Counted from the first letter of the stretch, positions 19,309 to 31,306 are shown. The stretch: 64,000 nt of DNA from Citrobacter sp. (GCA_019415335.1 DXKH01000031.1:1-64000), one strand, 5' to 3'. Notes: a model not told the origin generated them from the letters alone. Numbers and translations are program-made.

Positions 19309-19368
19309 TATACCCTAAATAATTCGAGTTGCAGGCAACACCCAGCAACGTGAAGTATGACGGGCATA
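19309..19368. repeat. internally deleted ERIC (IRU) element
   Basis: Starts TATACCCTAAATAATTCGAG and ends TGAAGTATGACGGGCATA, the two ends I recall for the roughly 127-bp ERIC element, but only 60 bp long. The central palindrome (CCCCAGGAGC...) is missing. Lies between the divergent ybhA and pgl genes. Confidence 0.75.
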
Positions 19369-19435
19369 GATTCAGCATTCACCGTTAAAAGCGACTACGT
19401 TAAGCTGTATTCCATATTTGCAGCCAGTTGCCTAA

Positions 19436-20446
<1,011 letters not shown>

Positions 20447-20470
20447 TTGGAACCAACCGGTAAAAGAACA

Positions 20471-20498
20471 ACCGGCATCACGGGATGCCGGTTTTTTT
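20471..20498 (+). terminator. pgl terminator
   Basis: ACCGGCATC / GATGCCGGT stem with a 4-nt loop and seven T residues. It lies between the convergent pgl and ybhC, so it may also affect the other strand, but the T run favours pgl. Confidence 0.93.
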
Positions 20499-20502
20499 AT
20501 GC

Positions 20503-21786
20503 TTACTGCTTCGGTGCTGCCACCACTTTGCTGCCCACACCGCGGTTATTGTATTCCCACATGCGGTTGAAGTTGGTGTCGTTCAGGTTACGTTGGGTTT
20601 CGCCTTTATCATTCTTCGCGCCGGTATTACCCGCGAAAGGACGTTTAGAGATCACTGCGTCAGCCCACGGCTGTGCCAGGTTAAAGCCTTCGCTAATCAC
20701 GCTATCGCGGATCACGACCTGACCGTTGGTGTTGCCATCGACATCCAGTGCGCGACCCAACTGCGCCACGCCGTCACCGGCGGCGGTAAAGCGGCTGTTG
20801 GTGGCGAGGAAACCGTAATAAATGTTCGACAGCGTTGCCGGTGCGAAGACATACGCTTCCTGCTGAGTACGGGAGTTCACTACGCGGAAATCGGTGTTAT
20901 CGAATACCACTGCGCCGCGACCGGAAACGATATCCACATCGCCTTCGATATAGCTGTTGGTGACCAGGGTACGGGGCTGACGGTCATTTTCCAGACGGTT
21001 CTGCACGCCGCTGTTGGTCACAAAGAAGGTGTTCTGGCGGCCCAGAATGTTCACATTATTGATCTGAACTTTGTCACCGTCGGTGCGCAGCGCGACGGCC
21101 GGGTGGTTACCCGCATCCACGCTATCGCCAAGGTTGTTTTCAATGGTCAGGTTCTGCAACTGCAGGCCATTGTTCTGCGACCACAGTACGGCTGAACACA
21201 TCACGCCAATATTCGCGCCGCGTTTGCTCTGGCAGTTGTCAAACATGTACCAGGCCGGTTTGCCAGGCATATATTTCCCGCCCGGATTCACCGTATGGCG
21301 CCAGTCTGCGGTGCTCATTTCACCGTCAATCGCCGCGCCAATCTTCACGTCTAACGGTTTCTCACCCGTTCCGTACAGCGTCAGGCTGCCTGGCGCCGCA
21401 GGGATATAGACGGTTCCCTGATACTCACCCGGCATAATCGCAATGTACTGACGTTTGTTGGTGCGCGTAGTAATCGCCGCATCCACCGCCGCCTGGATGG
21501 TGGTGTGGGTAACGCCCTGCGTACCGGCCGGGCCGACCACAAAGTCTGGTTGTGCAGGTACAGAGATCGAAGACGGCGTCCACGGCGCGCTGTTCGGCGT
21601 CAGGGAAGAAAAATAGTTTTTAGCGACAAAATTCTGCGCTTCATTCGCCGATAAAATCGGGCGCGAGGAGGTACCTGGCGCGGTTTGATCGGAAGGAATT
21701 TGATCCGGCGGGGTAGAGCTACAGGCGGTCAGCGTCACGCCGAAAGCCAGTGCCAGCGCCAGACGGGAAACTGATGATGTGTTCAC
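20503..21786 (-). CDS. ybhC: YbhC outer-membrane lipoprotein, pectinesterase family
   Basis: 427 residues. Lipoprotein signal with lipobox LTAC (Cys22), a Pro/Ser-rich linker, then a right-handed beta-helix of the pectin methylesterase family (GTQGVTHTTIQAAVDAA, MPGEYQGTVYIP, YIEGDVDIVSGRGAVVF). E. coli YbhC has this fold but is reported as an acyl-CoA thioesterase without pectinesterase activity. Monocistronic, divergent from hutI. Confidence 0.93.
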   Translation of the reverse strand: MNTSSVSRLALALAFGVTLTACSSTPPDQIPSDQTAPGTSSRPILSANEAQNFVAKNYFSSLTPNSAPWTPSSISVPAQPDFVVGPAGTQGVTHTTIQAAVDAAITTRTNKRQYIAIMPGEYQGTVYIPAAPGSLTLYGTGEKPLDVKIGAAIDGEMSTADWRHTVNPGGKYMPGKPAWYMFDNCQSKRGANIGVMCSAVLWSQNNGLQLQNLTIENNLGDSVDAGNHPAVALRTDGDKVQINNVNILGRQNTFFVTNSGVQNRLENDRQPRTLVTNSYIEGDVDIVSGRGAVVFDNTDFRVVNSRTQQEAYVFAPATLSNIYYGFLATNSRFTAAGDGVAQLGRALDVDGNTNGQVVIRDSVISEGFNLAQPWADAVISKRPFAGNTGAKNDKGETQRNLNDTNFNRMWEYNNRGVGSKVVAAPKQ

Positions 21787-21976
21787 GAGTTGCTCCGGGC
21801 TATAAAAGTATCCATTGAAGCCTGCTTTTTTATACTAAGTTGAGCAAAACAGGAAGGTGAAAAGCTAAAAAGTTGTTTTTTAAACCACTCCCCGTGGATT
21901 CGGGAACCGCCGAAGTCACAATTAAGTAACATTTTTGCCAGGAATGATTGACTTCCCGCGCGCGATCTCAAATAAA

Positions 21977-21987
21977 TGTCTATACAA
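21977..21987. promoter_or_regulatory. putative HutC operator before hutI
   Basis: TGTCTATACAA, followed by a weaker AAGACAAGT at 21991. The same 11-bp core occurs inverted at 25003-25013 before hutU. It sits 22 bp ahead of the hutI start, overlapping the expected promoter. HutC with urocanate as inducer is the expected ligand. Confidence 0.72.
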
Positions 21988-22009
21988 CCTAAGACAAGTT
22001 GGAGAGGGC

Positions 22010-23233
22010 ATGCAACACCTGTTACCTGATGACACGCTCTGGCGAAACCTCCGTCTGGCGACGCTCGACCCAGCGCAGACGACGCCGTATGGCATGCTGG
22101 ACCAGCATGCGCTGATTATCCGTAAGGGACGGGTGTTGGCGATTGTGCCGGAGGCTTCACTCCCGGCGGCACATGCTAATACGCATGATCTGCAAGGACG
22201 CCTGGTGACGCCCGGATTGATTGATTGTCACACCCATCTGGTGTTTGGCGGCAATCGGGCCAGCGAGTGGGAGCAACGGTTGAATGGCGTCTCTTATCAG
22301 CAGATCAGTGCGCAGGGCGGCGGTATCAACGCTACCGTGTCGGCGACGCGTGCCGCAACGGAGGAGGCGCTCTTTGCCACGGCACAAGCGCGGATCGCGC
22401 ATCTGATGCGTGAGGGCGTGACCCTGCTGGAAGTGAAATCCGGTTATGGTCTGAACGTGACAGCAGAAGAAAAGATGTTGCGTGTCGCCGCCCGCCTGGC
22501 TGAAGAGAATCTCATCGAAATCAGCCCTACGCTGCTGGCAGCGCATGCCGTACCGGTTGAGTATCGGGACAATCCTGACGGCTATATCACCCATGTCTGC
22601 GAAACGATACTGCCGCAGCTATGGGAAAAGGGGCTGTTTGAAGCGGTCGATCTGTTCTGCGAAAGTGTAGGGTTTACCCTCGCCCAAAGCGAGCGGGTAC
22701 TGCGCGCCGCGCAGGCGGCGGGCATTCCGGTCAAAGGGCATGTCGAGCAGTTGTCGCTGCTTGGCGGAACGCAACTGGTCAGTCGCTATCATGGGATTTC
22801 TGCCGATCACATTGAATATCTTGATGAGGCGGGCGTGGCGGCGATGCGTCACAGCGGCACCGTTGGCGTACTGCTGCCGGGGGCGTTCTATTTCCTCAAA
22901 GAGACGCAGCGCCCGCCCGTTGAGTTGCTGCGCCGCTACCAGATCCCGATGGCGGTGGCGACCGATTTCAACCCCGGCACCAGTCCCTTTATCAGTCTGC
23001 ATCTGGCGATGAATATGGCCTGCGTTCAGTTTGGGCTGACGCCGGAAGAGGCATGGGCGGGCGTCACCCGCCATGCCGCTCAGGCGCTGGGCCGCCAGGC
23101 GACGCACGGACAATTGAAGGCGGGTTACGTTGCCGATTTTAACGTCTGGGATGCGCAAAACCCGGTGGAGATCCTCTATGAACCTGGGCGCAACCCGCTG
23201 TATCAACGCATATTTCGAGGACAAATCACATGA
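22010..23233 (+). CDS. hutI: imidazolonepropionase HutI
   Basis: Third step of histidine degradation: opens 4-imidazolone-5-propionate to N-formimino-glutamate. 407 residues of the amidohydrolase superfamily. Metal site [10 protein letters not shown] (about 70-79), KSGYG, the His in KGHVEQ, and the catalytic Asp in ATDFNPG (about 324). The ATG at 22010 follows GGAGAGG. Overlaps hutG by 4 bp. First gene of hutIGC. Confidence 0.97.
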   Translation: MQHLLPDDTLWRNLRLATLDPAQTTPYGMLDQHALIIRKGRVLAIVPEASLPAAHANTHDLQGRLVTPGLIDCHTHLVFGGNRASEWEQRLNGVSYQQISAQGGGINATVSATRAATEEALFATAQARIAHLMREGVTLLEVKSGYGLNVTAEEKMLRVAARLAEENLIEISPTLLAAHAVPVEYRDNPDGYITHVCETILPQLWEKGLFEAVDLFCESVGFTLAQSERVLRAAQAAGIPVKGHVEQLSLLGGTQLVSRYHGISADHIEYLDEAGVAAMRHSGTVGVLLPGAFYFLKETQRPPVELLRRYQIPMAVATDFNPGTSPFISLHLAMNMACVQFGLTPEEAWAGVTRHAAQALGRQATHGQLKAGYVADFNVWDAQNPVEILYEPGRNPLYQRIFRGQIT

Positions 23234-24171
23234 CGCAATGGGAAGCTGCTGCCCCTGACCTGTGGCAGGGGCGAGATGACAGCGGTGAAGCCGCAAACGC
23301 GCTGCGCCTGTTTCAAACGATCGCGCGCAGCCAGATGTTTTCGCCAGAGCAATACCGCGACAAGATTGCGTTGCTCGGCTTTGCCTGCGATGAAGGGGTC
23401 AAGCGTAATCATGGGCGTCCTGGCGCCGCCGGCGCGCCGGACGCGCTGCGTTCAGCACTGGCTAACCTGGCGAGCCACATGGGGCATGAGCGACTGGTCG
23501 ATATGGGAAATCTGCTGGCCCCGACGGCGGATCTGGAAGGGGCGCAACAGGCGTTGCGCTATGCCGTCTCTCGCTGTCAGCGGGCCGGGATGCGTACCTT
23601 CGTTCTTGGCGGCGGTCATGAAACGGCTTTCGGTCATGGGGCGGGCATTTTCGATGCCTTCCCCGGCGAACGAATAGGGATTATCAACCTCGACGCGCAT
23701 CTGGATCTGCGTAACGCCGGGCGGGCGACCTCCGGTACGCCATTTCGTCAACTGGCACAGCTTTGCGACCAGCAGCAGCGCGAGTTCCGCTATGCCTGCT
23801 TTGGCGTCAGTCGGGCGGCAAATACCCAGGCGCTGTGGGATGAGGCGCAAAAGCGTAACGTGCTGGTGGTTGAAGATTTGCAGTGCAGCGAAGCCCACGC
23901 TCAACTGGCGGCGTTTGTCAGCGAGGTGGATAAACTCTATCTGACCGTCGATCTCGACGTATTGCCCGTTGGAGAGATGCCTGCCGTATCGGCGCCAGCG
24001 GCACTGGGCGTACCGCTGGCAACCCTGTTGAAATTGATTGAGCCCATTTGTGGTAGCGGCAAGCTTCAGGCGGTGGATATGGTTGAATTTAATCCGCGCT
24101 TTGATAATGATGGCAAGTCGGCACGCGTGGCTGCGCGGCTTGGCTGGCAAATCGCCCACTGGTGGCAGTAA
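23230..24171 (+). CDS. hutG: formimidoylglutamase HutG
   Basis: Hydrolyses N-formimino-L-glutamate to glutamate and formamide. 313 residues of the arginase family. Mn2+ ligand motifs are [10 protein letters not shown] (about 127-136), NLDAHLDLR (about 153-161) and TVDLDVLP (about 239-246). Translation coupled to hutI (ATGA). This enzyme makes the pathway the five-enzyme-free, formamide-releasing type. Confidence 0.96.
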   Translation: MTQWEAAAPDLWQGRDDSGEAANALRLFQTIARSQMFSPEQYRDKIALLGFACDEGVKRNHGRPGAAGAPDALRSALANLASHMGHERLVDMGNLLAPTADLEGAQQALRYAVSRCQRAGMRTFVLGGGHETAFGHGAGIFDAFPGERIGIINLDAHLDLRNAGRATSGTPFRQLAQLCDQQQREFRYACFGVSRAANTQALWDEAQKRNVLVVEDLQCSEAHAQLAAFVSEVDKLYLTVDLDVLPVGEMPAVSAPAALGVPLATLLKLIEPICGSGKLQAVDMVEFNPRFDNDGKSARVAARLGWQIAHWWQ

Positions 24172-24195
24172 TCGATTGATAAGGTAAACATTCCC

Positions 24196-24921
24196 ATGAC
24201 ACTCTCTCGCCCTCGTTCTGCCCCCGCGCCGTTTTATGAGACGGTTAAACGCGAGATTAGCGAAAAGATCGCCAGTGGCGTCTGGCAGCCGCACGATCGT
24301 ATTCCGTCGGAAGCGGAGCTGGTGGCGCAGTACGGTTTCAGCCGGATGACCATCAACCGGGCGCTGCGCGAACTGACCGATGAAGGAATGCTGGTGCGCC
24401 TGCAGGGCGTGGGAACCTTTGTCGCGGAGCCGAAAGGCCAGTCCGCGCTGTTTGAAATTCGTAGTATTGCTGACGAAATTGCCGCACGGGCGCACCAGCA
24501 TCACTGCGAAGTGCTGATTCTGGAAAAAAGACCGGCTAATGCGCGACAGGCAGCGGCGCTGAAGGTGACGGAGGGGACGGCGATTTTCCATTCTGTGATG
24601 GTGCATTTTGAAAACGACCTGCCGGTACAGATTGAAGATCGCTGTGTGAATGCCGACATTGTCCCGGAGTATCTGGCGCAGGATTACAGCCAGACCACGC
24701 CGCATGCGTATCTGTCGTTGATTGCCCCGCTGACGGAAGGGGAGCACATTGTTGAAGCGGTGCGCGCCACAGCTGAAGAGTGCGCTTTACTGGATATCAG
24801 CGAAACCGATCCTTGTCTGCTTATTCGTCGTACCACCTGGTCTGCCACGCAGATCGTTTCCCACGCACGGTTGCTCTTTCCGGGGTCGCGCTACCGGTTA
24901 CAGGGCCATTTCTCCTCCTGA
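24196..24921 (+). CDS. hutC: histidine utilisation repressor HutC (GntR family)
   Basis: Represses both hut transcription units; urocanate releases it. 241 residues: N-terminal winged helix (residues about 10-77, FYETVKREISEKIASGVW ... SRMTINRALRELTDEG) and C-terminal UTRA ligand domain (about 95-235). It is third in hutIGC, downstream of the operator at 21977, so it autoregulates. Confidence 0.96.
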   Translation: MTLSRPRSAPAPFYETVKREISEKIASGVWQPHDRIPSEAELVAQYGFSRMTINRALRELTDEGMLVRLQGVGTFVAEPKGQSALFEIRSIADEIAARAHQHHCEVLILEKRPANARQAAALKVTEGTAIFHSVMVHFENDLPVQIEDRCVNADIVPEYLAQDYSQTTPHAYLSLIAPLTEGEHIVEAVRATAEECALLDISETDPCLLIRRTTWSATQIVSHARLLFPGSRYRLQGHFSS

Positions 24922-25001
24922 ACCGCGCGGACTGAAAAGCGTGATTGCTGACGCAATATAACAAAAATGTATCTTTTTTGTTAATTGTTACCTTGTTATG
25001 T

Positions 25002-25015
25002 CTTGTATAGACAAG
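25002..25015. promoter_or_regulatory. putative HutC operator before hutUH
   Basis: CTTGTATAGACAAG, 5-bp perfect arms CTTGT/ACAAG around ATAG, sharing TTGTATAGACA with the reverse complement of the hutI site. It lies 77 bp before hutU. Confidence 0.78.
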
Positions 25016-25048
25016 TATATATTTACCTCACACCCGATCATTCCATTC

Positions 25049-25069
25049 GCCGGATAAACCTTATCCGGC
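25049..25069. promoter_or_regulatory. strong hairpin in the hutU leader
   Basis: GCCGGATAA / TTATCCGGC, a perfect 9-bp stem with a 3-nt loop, between the HutC operator and the hutU ribosome site. REP-like in sequence but shorter and perfectly symmetric. It would be transcribed as part of the 5' leader. Confidence 0.6.
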
Positions 25070-25091
25070 ACGCCCGTGAGGAGTCGTTGTT

Positions 25092-26777
25092 ATGTCTCAT
25101 AGCAAGTATCGTCAGCAAGATATCCGCGCCCCGCGAGGGACAACACTGACGGCCAAATCCTGGCTGACCGAAGCGCCGCTGCGCATGTTAATGAATAACC
25201 TGGATCCCGACGTCGCCGAGAACCCCCATGAGCTGGTGGTGTACGGCGGTATAGGGCGCGCGGCCCGTAACTGGGAGTGTTATGACGCGATTGTCAACGC
25301 CCTGACCCAACTGGAAGAGGATGAAACGCTGCTGGTCCAGTCAGGTAAACCGGTTGGGGTATTCAGAACCCACCAAAATGCTCCGCGCGTGTTGATCGCC
25401 AACTCCAACCTCGTTCCGCACTGGGCGACCTGGGAGCATTTCAACGAACTGGATGCCAAAGGGTTGGCGATGTACGGTCAGATGACGGCCGGAAGCTGGA
25501 TCTATATCGGCAGTCAGGGGATTGTGCAGGGCACCTATGAAACGTTCGTTGAAGCGGGACGGCAGCACTATGACGGCAATCTGCGCGGGCGTTGGGTGTT
25601 AACCGCCGGGCTCGGTGGCATGGGTGGCGCGCAGCCACTGGCAGCGACACTGGCAGGTGCCTGTTCCCTGAACATTGAATGTCAGCAGAGCCGTATCGAT
25701 TTCCGCCTGCGCACCCGTTATGTCGATGAACAGGCGACGTCTCTCGATGACGCGCTGGCGCGCATCGAAAAATACACCCGCGAAGGCAAAGCCGTATCGA
25801 TTGCCCTGTGCGCCAATGCGGCGGACGTGGTACCCGAACTGGTGAAACGCGGCGTACGCCCGGACATGGTTACCGACCAGACCAGCGCCCACGATCCTTT
25901 GCACGGTTATCTGCCTTCCGGCTGGGACTGGGGAACTTATCAGCAGAAAGCGCTTTCCGATCCGCAGGGAACGGCAGAGGCCGCGAAGCGCTCGATGGCG
26001 AAACACGTCGAGGCCATGCTGGCGTTCAACGAGATGGGCGTACCGACGTTCGATTACGGCAACAACATTCGTCAGATGGCGAAAGAGATGGGCGTCGAAA
26101 ACGCCTTCGCCTTTCCTGGTTTCGTACCGGCCTATATTCGCCCGCTGTTCTGCCGCGGCATCGGGCCGTTCCGCTGGGTGGCGCTTTCCGGCGATCCGCA
26201 GGATATTTATAAAACCGACGCCAAAGTGAAAGAGATTGTGGCAGATGACGAACATCTCCACCGCTGGCTGGACATGGCGCGAGAGCGCATTAATTTTCAG
26301 GGACTGCCGGCGCGTATCTGCTGGGTGGGCCTCGAATGGCGGCAAAAACTCGGCCTGGCATTCAACGAAATGGTGCGCACGGGGGAAGTGTCAGCGCCGA
26401 TTGTCATCGGGCGCGACCACCTGGATTCCGGCTCTGTTGCCAGCCCGAACCGCGAAACTGAAGCGATGCGCGACGGCTCTGACGCGGTATCCGACTGGCC
26501 GTTGCTCAATGCGCTGCTCAATACGGCCAGCGGAGCCACCTGGGTGTCGCTGCATCACGGTGGCGGCGTAGGCATGGGCTTCTCGCAGCACGCCGGGATG
26601 GTGATTGTTTGTGATGGCAGTGATGAAGCGGCCGAGCGCATTGCCCGGGTACTGCATAACGATCCGGCGACCGGCGTGATGCGTCATGCGGATGCGGGCT
26701 ACGACATCGCCGTGGAGTGCGCCGTGGAACAAGGTCTGAATCTGCCGATGGTTGCGGCAACGCAGGGGAAACGCTGA
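25092..26777 (+). CDS. hutU: urocanate hydratase HutU
   Basis: Second step of histidine breakdown: urocanate plus water to imidazolonepropionate, using NAD+ as electrophile. 561 residues; NAD-binding stretch [10 protein letters not shown] (about 175-184) and the active-site Cys region [10 protein letters not shown] (about 352-361). TGAGGAG precedes the ATG. Followed after one base by hutH; the two form the second hut transcription unit. Confidence 0.97.
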   Translation: MSHSKYRQQDIRAPRGTTLTAKSWLTEAPLRMLMNNLDPDVAENPHELVVYGGIGRAARNWECYDAIVNALTQLEEDETLLVQSGKPVGVFRTHQNAPRVLIANSNLVPHWATWEHFNELDAKGLAMYGQMTAGSWIYIGSQGIVQGTYETFVEAGRQHYDGNLRGRWVLTAGLGGMGGAQPLAATLAGACSLNIECQQSRIDFRLRTRYVDEQATSLDDALARIEKYTREGKAVSIALCANAADVVPELVKRGVRPDMVTDQTSAHDPLHGYLPSGWDWGTYQQKALSDPQGTAEAAKRSMAKHVEAMLAFNEMGVPTFDYGNNIRQMAKEMGVENAFAFPGFVPAYIRPLFCRGIGPFRWVALSGDPQDIYKTDAKVKEIVADDEHLHRWLDMARERINFQGLPARICWVGLEWRQKLGLAFNEMVRTGEVSAPIVIGRDHLDSGSVASPNRETEAMRDGSDAVSDWPLLNALLNTASGATWVSLHHGGGVGMGFSQHAGMVIVCDGSDEAAERIARVLHNDPATGVMRHADAGYDIAVECAVEQGLNLPMVAATQGKR

Positions 26778-26778
26778 T

Positions 26779-28299
26779 ATGAACACCATGACCTTAACGC
26801 CGGGCCATCTGAGTTTTTCACAACTACGCGAGGTCTGGCAGCAGCCGGTTAAACTGCGCCTTGACGCCAGTGCGATAGACGGTATTAACGCCAGTGTGGC
26901 GTGTGTTAACACCATTGTCGCTGAGGGACGCACGGCCTACGGCATTAACACTGGATTTGGTCTGTTGGCGCAGACGCGCATCGCCGATGACGATCTGCAA
27001 AACCTGCAACGTTCGCTGGTGCTGTCGCATGCGGCAGGCGTGGGTGATGCCTTAGATGACGCGCTGGTGCGCCTGATTATGGTGCTGAAGATAAACAGCC
27101 TTGCGCGCGGCTTCTCTGGTATTCGTCTTAGCGTGATTGAGGCGCTGATTGCGCTGGTTAACGCCGAAGTCTGGCCGCACATTCCGGCGAAAGGGTCGGT
27201 AGGCGCATCAGGTGATTTAGCGCCGCTGGCCCATCTGTCGCTCACGCTGTTAGGGGAAGGGAAGGCGCGCTGGCAAGGTGAATGGCTACCGGCGACGGAA
27301 GCGTTAAAAAAAGCCGGGCTGGAACCGATTACGCTGGCGGCGAAAGAAGGGCTGGCGCTGCTTAACGGCACACAGGCGTCGACGGCGTTTGCGCTGCGCG
27401 GACTGTTTGAAGCGCAGGAACTGTTCGCGTCCGCGATCGTGTGCGGGTCGTTAACCACCGAAGCGGTACTGGGGTCCCGTCGTCCGTTTGATGCGCGCAT
27501 TCATGCAGCGCGCGGGCAGCGTGGGCAAATTGATGCGGCGGCGCTGTATCGCCATGTACTTACGGAAACCAGCGCGCTGTCGGCGTCGCACCACAATTGT
27601 GAAAAGGTGCAGGACCCGTATTCTCTGCGCTGTCAGCCGCAGGTGATGGGGGCATGCCTGACGCAGATGCGCCAGGTAATGGAGGTGCTGCTGGCGGAAG
27701 CCAATGCGGTTTCCGATAACCCGCTGGTTTTTGCTGAGCAGGGAGAGGTTATCTCCGGTGGTAACTTCCATGCTGAACCGGTGGCGATGGCGGCAGATAA
27801 TCTGGCGCTGGCGATTGCCGAAATTGGTGCGCTATCTGAACGTCGAATTGCGCTGATGATGGATAAACATATGTCGCAACTGCCGCCTTTCCTCGTCAAA
27901 AACGGTGGGGTGAACTCCGGCTTTATGATTGCCCAGGTGACGGCGGCGGCGCTCGCCAGCGAGAACAAAGCGCTGGCGCATCCGCACAGTGTGGACAGTC
28001 TGCCAACGTCGGCGAACCAGGAAGATCATGTCTCGATGGCTCCAGCGGCAGGGCGCAGATTATGGGAAATGGCGGCGAATACTCGCGGCGTGCTGGCCGT
28101 CGAATGGCTGGCAGCGTGTCAGGGGATCGATTTGCGCGAAGGGTTAACATCAAGCCCGCTGCTGGAGCAGGCGCGAACGGTGTTGCGTGAGCAGGTCGCG
28201 CATTATACCCAGGACCGTTTTTTCGCCCCGGATATTGAGTGTGCGACAGAATTGCTGGCGCAGGGGGCCTTGCTGCAACTGGTGCCCGAATTTCTCTGA
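26779..28299 (+). CDS. hutH: histidine ammonia-lyase HutH
   Basis: Removes ammonia from histidine to give urocanate, the first step of the pathway and source of the inducer. 506 residues. The Ala-Ser-Gly triad that cyclises to the MIO cofactor is at 143-145 ([14 protein letters not shown]). Tyr in YGINTGFG and the GSVTTE-like segment [11 protein letters not shown] are also present. ATG at 26779; MTLTPG three codons later is a possible alternative. Confidence 0.97.
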   Translation: MNTMTLTPGHLSFSQLREVWQQPVKLRLDASAIDGINASVACVNTIVAEGRTAYGINTGFGLLAQTRIADDDLQNLQRSLVLSHAAGVGDALDDALVRLIMVLKINSLARGFSGIRLSVIEALIALVNAEVWPHIPAKGSVGASGDLAPLAHLSLTLLGEGKARWQGEWLPATEALKKAGLEPITLAAKEGLALLNGTQASTAFALRGLFEAQELFASAIVCGSLTTEAVLGSRRPFDARIHAARGQRGQIDAAALYRHVLTETSALSASHHNCEKVQDPYSLRCQPQVMGACLTQMRQVMEVLLAEANAVSDNPLVFAEQGEVISGGNFHAEPVAMAADNLALAIAEIGALSERRIALMMDKHMSQLPPFLVKNGGVNSGFMIAQVTAAALASENKALAHPHSVDSLPTSANQEDHVSMAPAAGRRLWEMAANTRGVLAVEWLAACQGIDLREGLTSSPLLEQARTVLREQVAHYTQDRFFAPDIECATELLAQGALLQLVPEFL

Positions 28300-28303
28300 A
28301 CAG

Positions 28304-28366
28304 CGCCGGATGGCGCTAACGTTTATCCGGCCTACGAATTCCTCCCGTAGGCCAGATAAGACGCTT
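28304..28366. repeat. REP pair (BIME) between hutH and ybhB
   Basis: GCCGGATGGCG...TTATCCGGCCTAC (28304-28334) and GTAGGCCAGATAAGACG (28347-28363), inverted to each other, at the convergent gene junction. The second unit reaches the ybhB stop codon. Confidence 0.88.
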
Positions 28367-28841
28367 AACTGAACATCGCGGTAATCGAGGCGCTGGCGAG
28401 CGAATGGAAATGGACGTTAAATCCGACCATCGCGCCGCTGGCACCTTCATCGACATCAATCCTGTCCACATCCAGCGCGTGAACGGTAAAGATATAGCGG
28501 TGGGTTTCGCCTTTTGGCGGCGCCGCGCCGCCATAGCCCGCTTTACCGAAATCGGTTCGCGTCTGGATAACGCCATCTGGCAGCGCGACCAGCCCGGAAC
28601 CAAAGCCCTGCGGCAGTACGCGGATGTCGGCAGGAATATTGGCGACGACCCAGTGCCACCAGCCAGAGCCGGTTGGCGCATCGGGATCGAAACAGGTCAC
28701 CACGAAACTCTTCGTTTCGGCAGGAACCTCATCCCAGGCCAGGTGCGGCGAAAGGTTATCGCCGTCATAGCCCATACCGTTGAAGACATGGCGCTGGGGT
28801 AGCTTTTCCCCGTCACGCAGATCGTTGCTGATTAATTTCAT
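28365..28841 (-). CDS. ybhB: YbhB, phosphatidylethanolamine-binding/Raf-kinase-inhibitor-like protein
   Basis: 158-residue PEBP-fold protein of unknown physiological role. Both signature regions are present: FDPDAPTGSGWWHWVVANIP (about 51-70) and the GGAAPPKGETHRYIF segment (about 105-119). No signal peptide, so cytosolic. Lies upstream of bioA's 3' end on the same strand, 58 bp apart, as in E. coli. Confidence 0.95.
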   Translation of the reverse strand: MKLISNDLRDGEKLPQRHVFNGMGYDGDNLSPHLAWDEVPAETKSFVVTCFDPDAPTGSGWWHWVVANIPADIRVLPQGFGSGLVALPDGVIQTRTDFGKAGYGGAAPPKGETHRYIFTVHALDVDRIDVDEGASGAMVGFNVHFHSLASASITAMFS

Positions 28842-28899
28842 GCTCTCTCCTTAATTCTCGCCAAAAAGTGTAGCCAGAAACCGCACAGCTTACCGTTAA

Positions 28900-30189
28900 T
28901 TACCCGTTAAAAAATGTTTCGTCGCGCACAGCCTCGTTCACGGCCTGCGTCAGACGGCGCAGTTGCTCTGGCTGGATGAGATACGGCGGCATCAGGTAGA
29001 TGAGCTTGCCAAACGGGCGGATCCACACCCCCCGTTGCACAAAGAATTTTTGCAGGGCCGCCATATTGACCGGATGCGTCGTTTCTACCACGCCGATCGC
29101 CCCCAGCACGCGCACATCAGCCACCCACGGCGACGTCTGTGTCGGGGCGAGTTCCTGGCGTAACTGGGTTTCAATGGCCGAGACCTGCACCTGCCAGTCG
29201 CCGGATTCCAGCAGAGACAGGCTGGCGGTCGCCACCGCGCAGGCCAGCGGATTGCCCATAAACGTCGGGCCATGCATGAAACAACCCGCCTCGCCGTTGC
29301 TGATGGTTTCTGCCACCTGGCGAGTGGTCAGGGTGGCGGAGAGGGTCATTGTCCCGCCGGTCAGCGCTTTACCCAGACACAGAATGTCGGGCGCGATCCC
29401 GGCGTGTTCGCAGGCAAACAGTTTACCCGTGCGGCCAAATCCGGTGGCGATTTCATCGGCAATCAGCAGAATGCCTTCGCGGTCGCACATTTTGCGGATA
29501 CGGCGCAGCCACTCCGGATGGTACATCCGCATCCCGCCCGCGCCCTGGACGATCGGCTCGAGAATAACCGCCGCAATGTCATGACGATGCGCGGCCATCA
29601 GGCGTGCGAAGGTCACCATATCGCGCTCATCCCACTCGCCGTCCATCCGACTTTGCGGAGCAGGGGCAAACAGGTTTTCCGGCAGATAGCCCTGCCACAG
29701 GCTGTGCATGGAGTTGTCCGGGTCGCAGACCGACATCGCGCCGAAGGTATCGCCGTGATAGCCGTTACGGAACGTCAGGAAAAGCTGATGGGGTTCCCCT
29801 TTCGCCTGCCAGTATTGCAGCGCCATTTTCATCGCCACTTCCACCGCGACGGAACCGGAATCGGCGAGGAACACGCACTCCAGCGACGCGGGCGTCATGG
29901 CGACCAGTTTACGGCACAGGTTGACGGCGGGGGGGTGGGTAATCCCGCCGAACATCACGTGCGACATGGCGTCAATCTGCGTTTTCATCGCGGCATTGAG
30001 CTGCGGATGATTGTAACCGTGAATCGCGGCCCACCACGACGACATACCATCAATCAGGCGCTCACCGCTGGATAAAATCAGTTCGCAGCCCTCGGCCCGC
30101 TCAACAGGATAGACCGGCAGCGGGGATGTCATAGAGGTGTAGGGGTGCCAGATGTGGCGCTGATCAAAAGTGATATCGTCCGTTGTCAT
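28900..30189 (-). CDS. bioA: adenosylmethionine-8-amino-7-oxononanoate aminotransferase BioA
   Basis: Converts KAPA to 7,8-diaminopelargonate with S-adenosylmethionine as amino donor. 429 residues, class III PLP aminotransferase. PLP lysine in CLGKALTGG (about 274), Asp in [14 protein letters not shown] (about 245), [12 protein letters not shown] for phosphate contact. The ATG at 30189 (MTTDDI) is used because upstream codons run through the BirA operator. Divergent from bioBFCD. Confidence 0.97.
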   Translation of the reverse strand: MTTDDITFDQRHIWHPYTSMTSPLPVYPVERAEGCELILSSGERLIDGMSSWWAAIHGYNHPQLNAAMKTQIDAMSHVMFGGITHPPAVNLCRKLVAMTPASLECVFLADSGSVAVEVAMKMALQYWQAKGEPHQLFLTFRNGYHGDTFGAMSVCDPDNSMHSLWQGYLPENLFAPAPQSRMDGEWDERDMVTFARLMAAHRHDIAAVILEPIVQGAGGMRMYHPEWLRRIRKMCDREGILLIADEIATGFGRTGKLFACEHAGIAPDILCLGKALTGGTMTLSATLTTRQVAETISNGEAGCFMHGPTFMGNPLACAVATASLSLLESGDWQVQVSAIETQLRQELAPTQTSPWVADVRVLGAIGVVETTHPVNMAALQKFFVQRGVWIRPFGKLIYLMPPYLIQPEQLRRLTQAVNEAVRDETFFNG

Positions 30190-30195
30190 AATCGA

Positions 30196-30231
30196 CTTGT
30201 AAACCAAATTAAAAAGTTTTAGGTTTACAAG
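30196..30231. promoter_or_regulatory. BirA (biotin repressor) operator between bioA and bioB
   Basis: CTTGTAAACC-N16-GGTTTACAAG, a perfect 10-bp inverted repeat with the 16-bp spacer of the E. coli bio operator. It controls both divergent promoters through biotinoyl-AMP-loaded BirA. Confidence 0.96.
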
Positions 30232-30265
30232 TCTACACCTTAATCACCACAAAAAGTATAAAATT

Positions 30266-31306
30266 ATGACCACTCATTCTCGCTGGACGCTGTCGCAAGT
30301 CACCGAATTATTTGAAAAACCGCTGCTGGATCTGCTGTTCGAGGCGCAGCAAATCCACCGTCAGCACTTCGATCCTCGTCAGGTGCAGGTCAGCACGCTG
30401 TTGTCGATTAAAACCGGCGCCTGCCCGGAAGACTGCAAATATTGCCCGCAAAGTTCGCGCTATAAAACGGGCCTCGAATCTGAGCGGCTGATGGAAGTTG
30501 AGCAGGTGCTGGATTCGGCGCGCAAAGCAAAAAACGCGGGTTCAACCCGTTTTTGCATGGGGGCGGCGTGGAAGAACCCGCACGAGCGTGACATGCCGTA
30601 TCTGCAGCAGATGGTTCAGGGGGTGAAAGCGCTGGGGCTGGAAGCCTGCATGACGCTTGGCACGCTCGATGAATCACAGGCGCAGCGGCTGGCGGAGGCG
30701 GGGCTGGACTATTACAACCACAACCTCGACACCTCGCCGGAATTCTACGGCAACATCATCACCACCCGTTCCTACCAGGAACGGCTCGACACGCTGGATA
30801 AAGTGCGCGAAGCCGGGATCAAAGTCTGTTCCGGCGGCATCGTCGGTCTGGGCGAAACGGTGACCGATCGCGCCGGTCTGCTCCTGCAACTGGCAAACCT
30901 GCCGACCCCGCCGGAAAGCGTACCAATCAACATGCTGGTGAAGGTGAAAGGCACACCGCTGGCGGATAACGATGACGTCGACGCATTTGATTTTATTCGC
31001 ACCATTGCCGTGGCGCGCATCATGATGCCGACCTCGTATGTGCGCCTGTCTGCTGGTCGCGAGCAGATGAATGAGCAAACGCAGGCCATGTGCTTTATGG
31101 CCGGTGCCAACTCCATTTTCTACGGTTGCAAACTGCTCACCACGCCAAACCCGGAAGAGGACAAAGATCTCCAGCTCTTCCATAAGCTGGGGCTGAACCC
31201 GCAGCAAACGGCGGTGCTCGCCGGGGATAACGAGCAACGTGCGCGTCTTGAGCAGGCGTTGCTGACGCCAGATACCGACGATTACTACAACGCGGCTGCC
31301 GTATGA
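30266..31306 (+). CDS. bioB: biotin synthase BioB
   Basis: Radical SAM enzyme that inserts sulphur into dethiobiotin. 346 residues. CPEDCKYC places the three SAM-cluster cysteines at 53, 57 and 60. Ligands of the auxiliary [2Fe-2S] cluster are expected at Cys97, Cys128, Cys188 and Arg260 (FCMGA, EACMTLG, KVCSGG, RLSAGR). Overlaps bioF by 4 bp. First gene of bioBFCD. Confidence 0.98.
   Translation: MTTHSRWTLSQVTELFEKPLLDLLFEAQQIHRQHFDPRQVQVSTLLSIKTGACPEDCKYCPQSSRYKTGLESERLMEVEQVLDSARKAKNAGSTRFCMGAAWKNPHERDMPYLQQMVQGVKALGLEACMTLGTLDESQAQRLAEAGLDYYNHNLDTSPEFYGNIITTRSYQERLDTLDKVREAGIKVCSGGIVGLGETVTDRAGLLLQLANLPTPPESVPINMLVKVKGTPLADNDDVDAFDFIRTIAVARIMMPTSYVRLSAGREQMNEQTQAMCFMAGANSIFYGCKLLTTPNPEEDKDLQLFHKLGLNPQQTAVLAGDNEQRARLEQALLTPDTDDYYNAAAV

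Noticed and set aside
20503..21786. ybhC as an active pectin methylesterase
   Set aside because: Fold and lipobox are clear, but the E. coli orthologue is reported to lack this activity; only the family is claimed.
23452..24747. Open frame of 431 codons on the minus strand across hutG and hutC
   Set aside because: Lies entirely antisense to two well-conserved genes, shows no family motif, and is rich in Arg/His/Gln as expected for the shadow of GC-rich codons.
30189..30207. Upstream in-frame start for bioA at 30207
   Set aside because: It falls inside the BirA operator and adds residues absent from the family; the ATG at 30189 is preferred.
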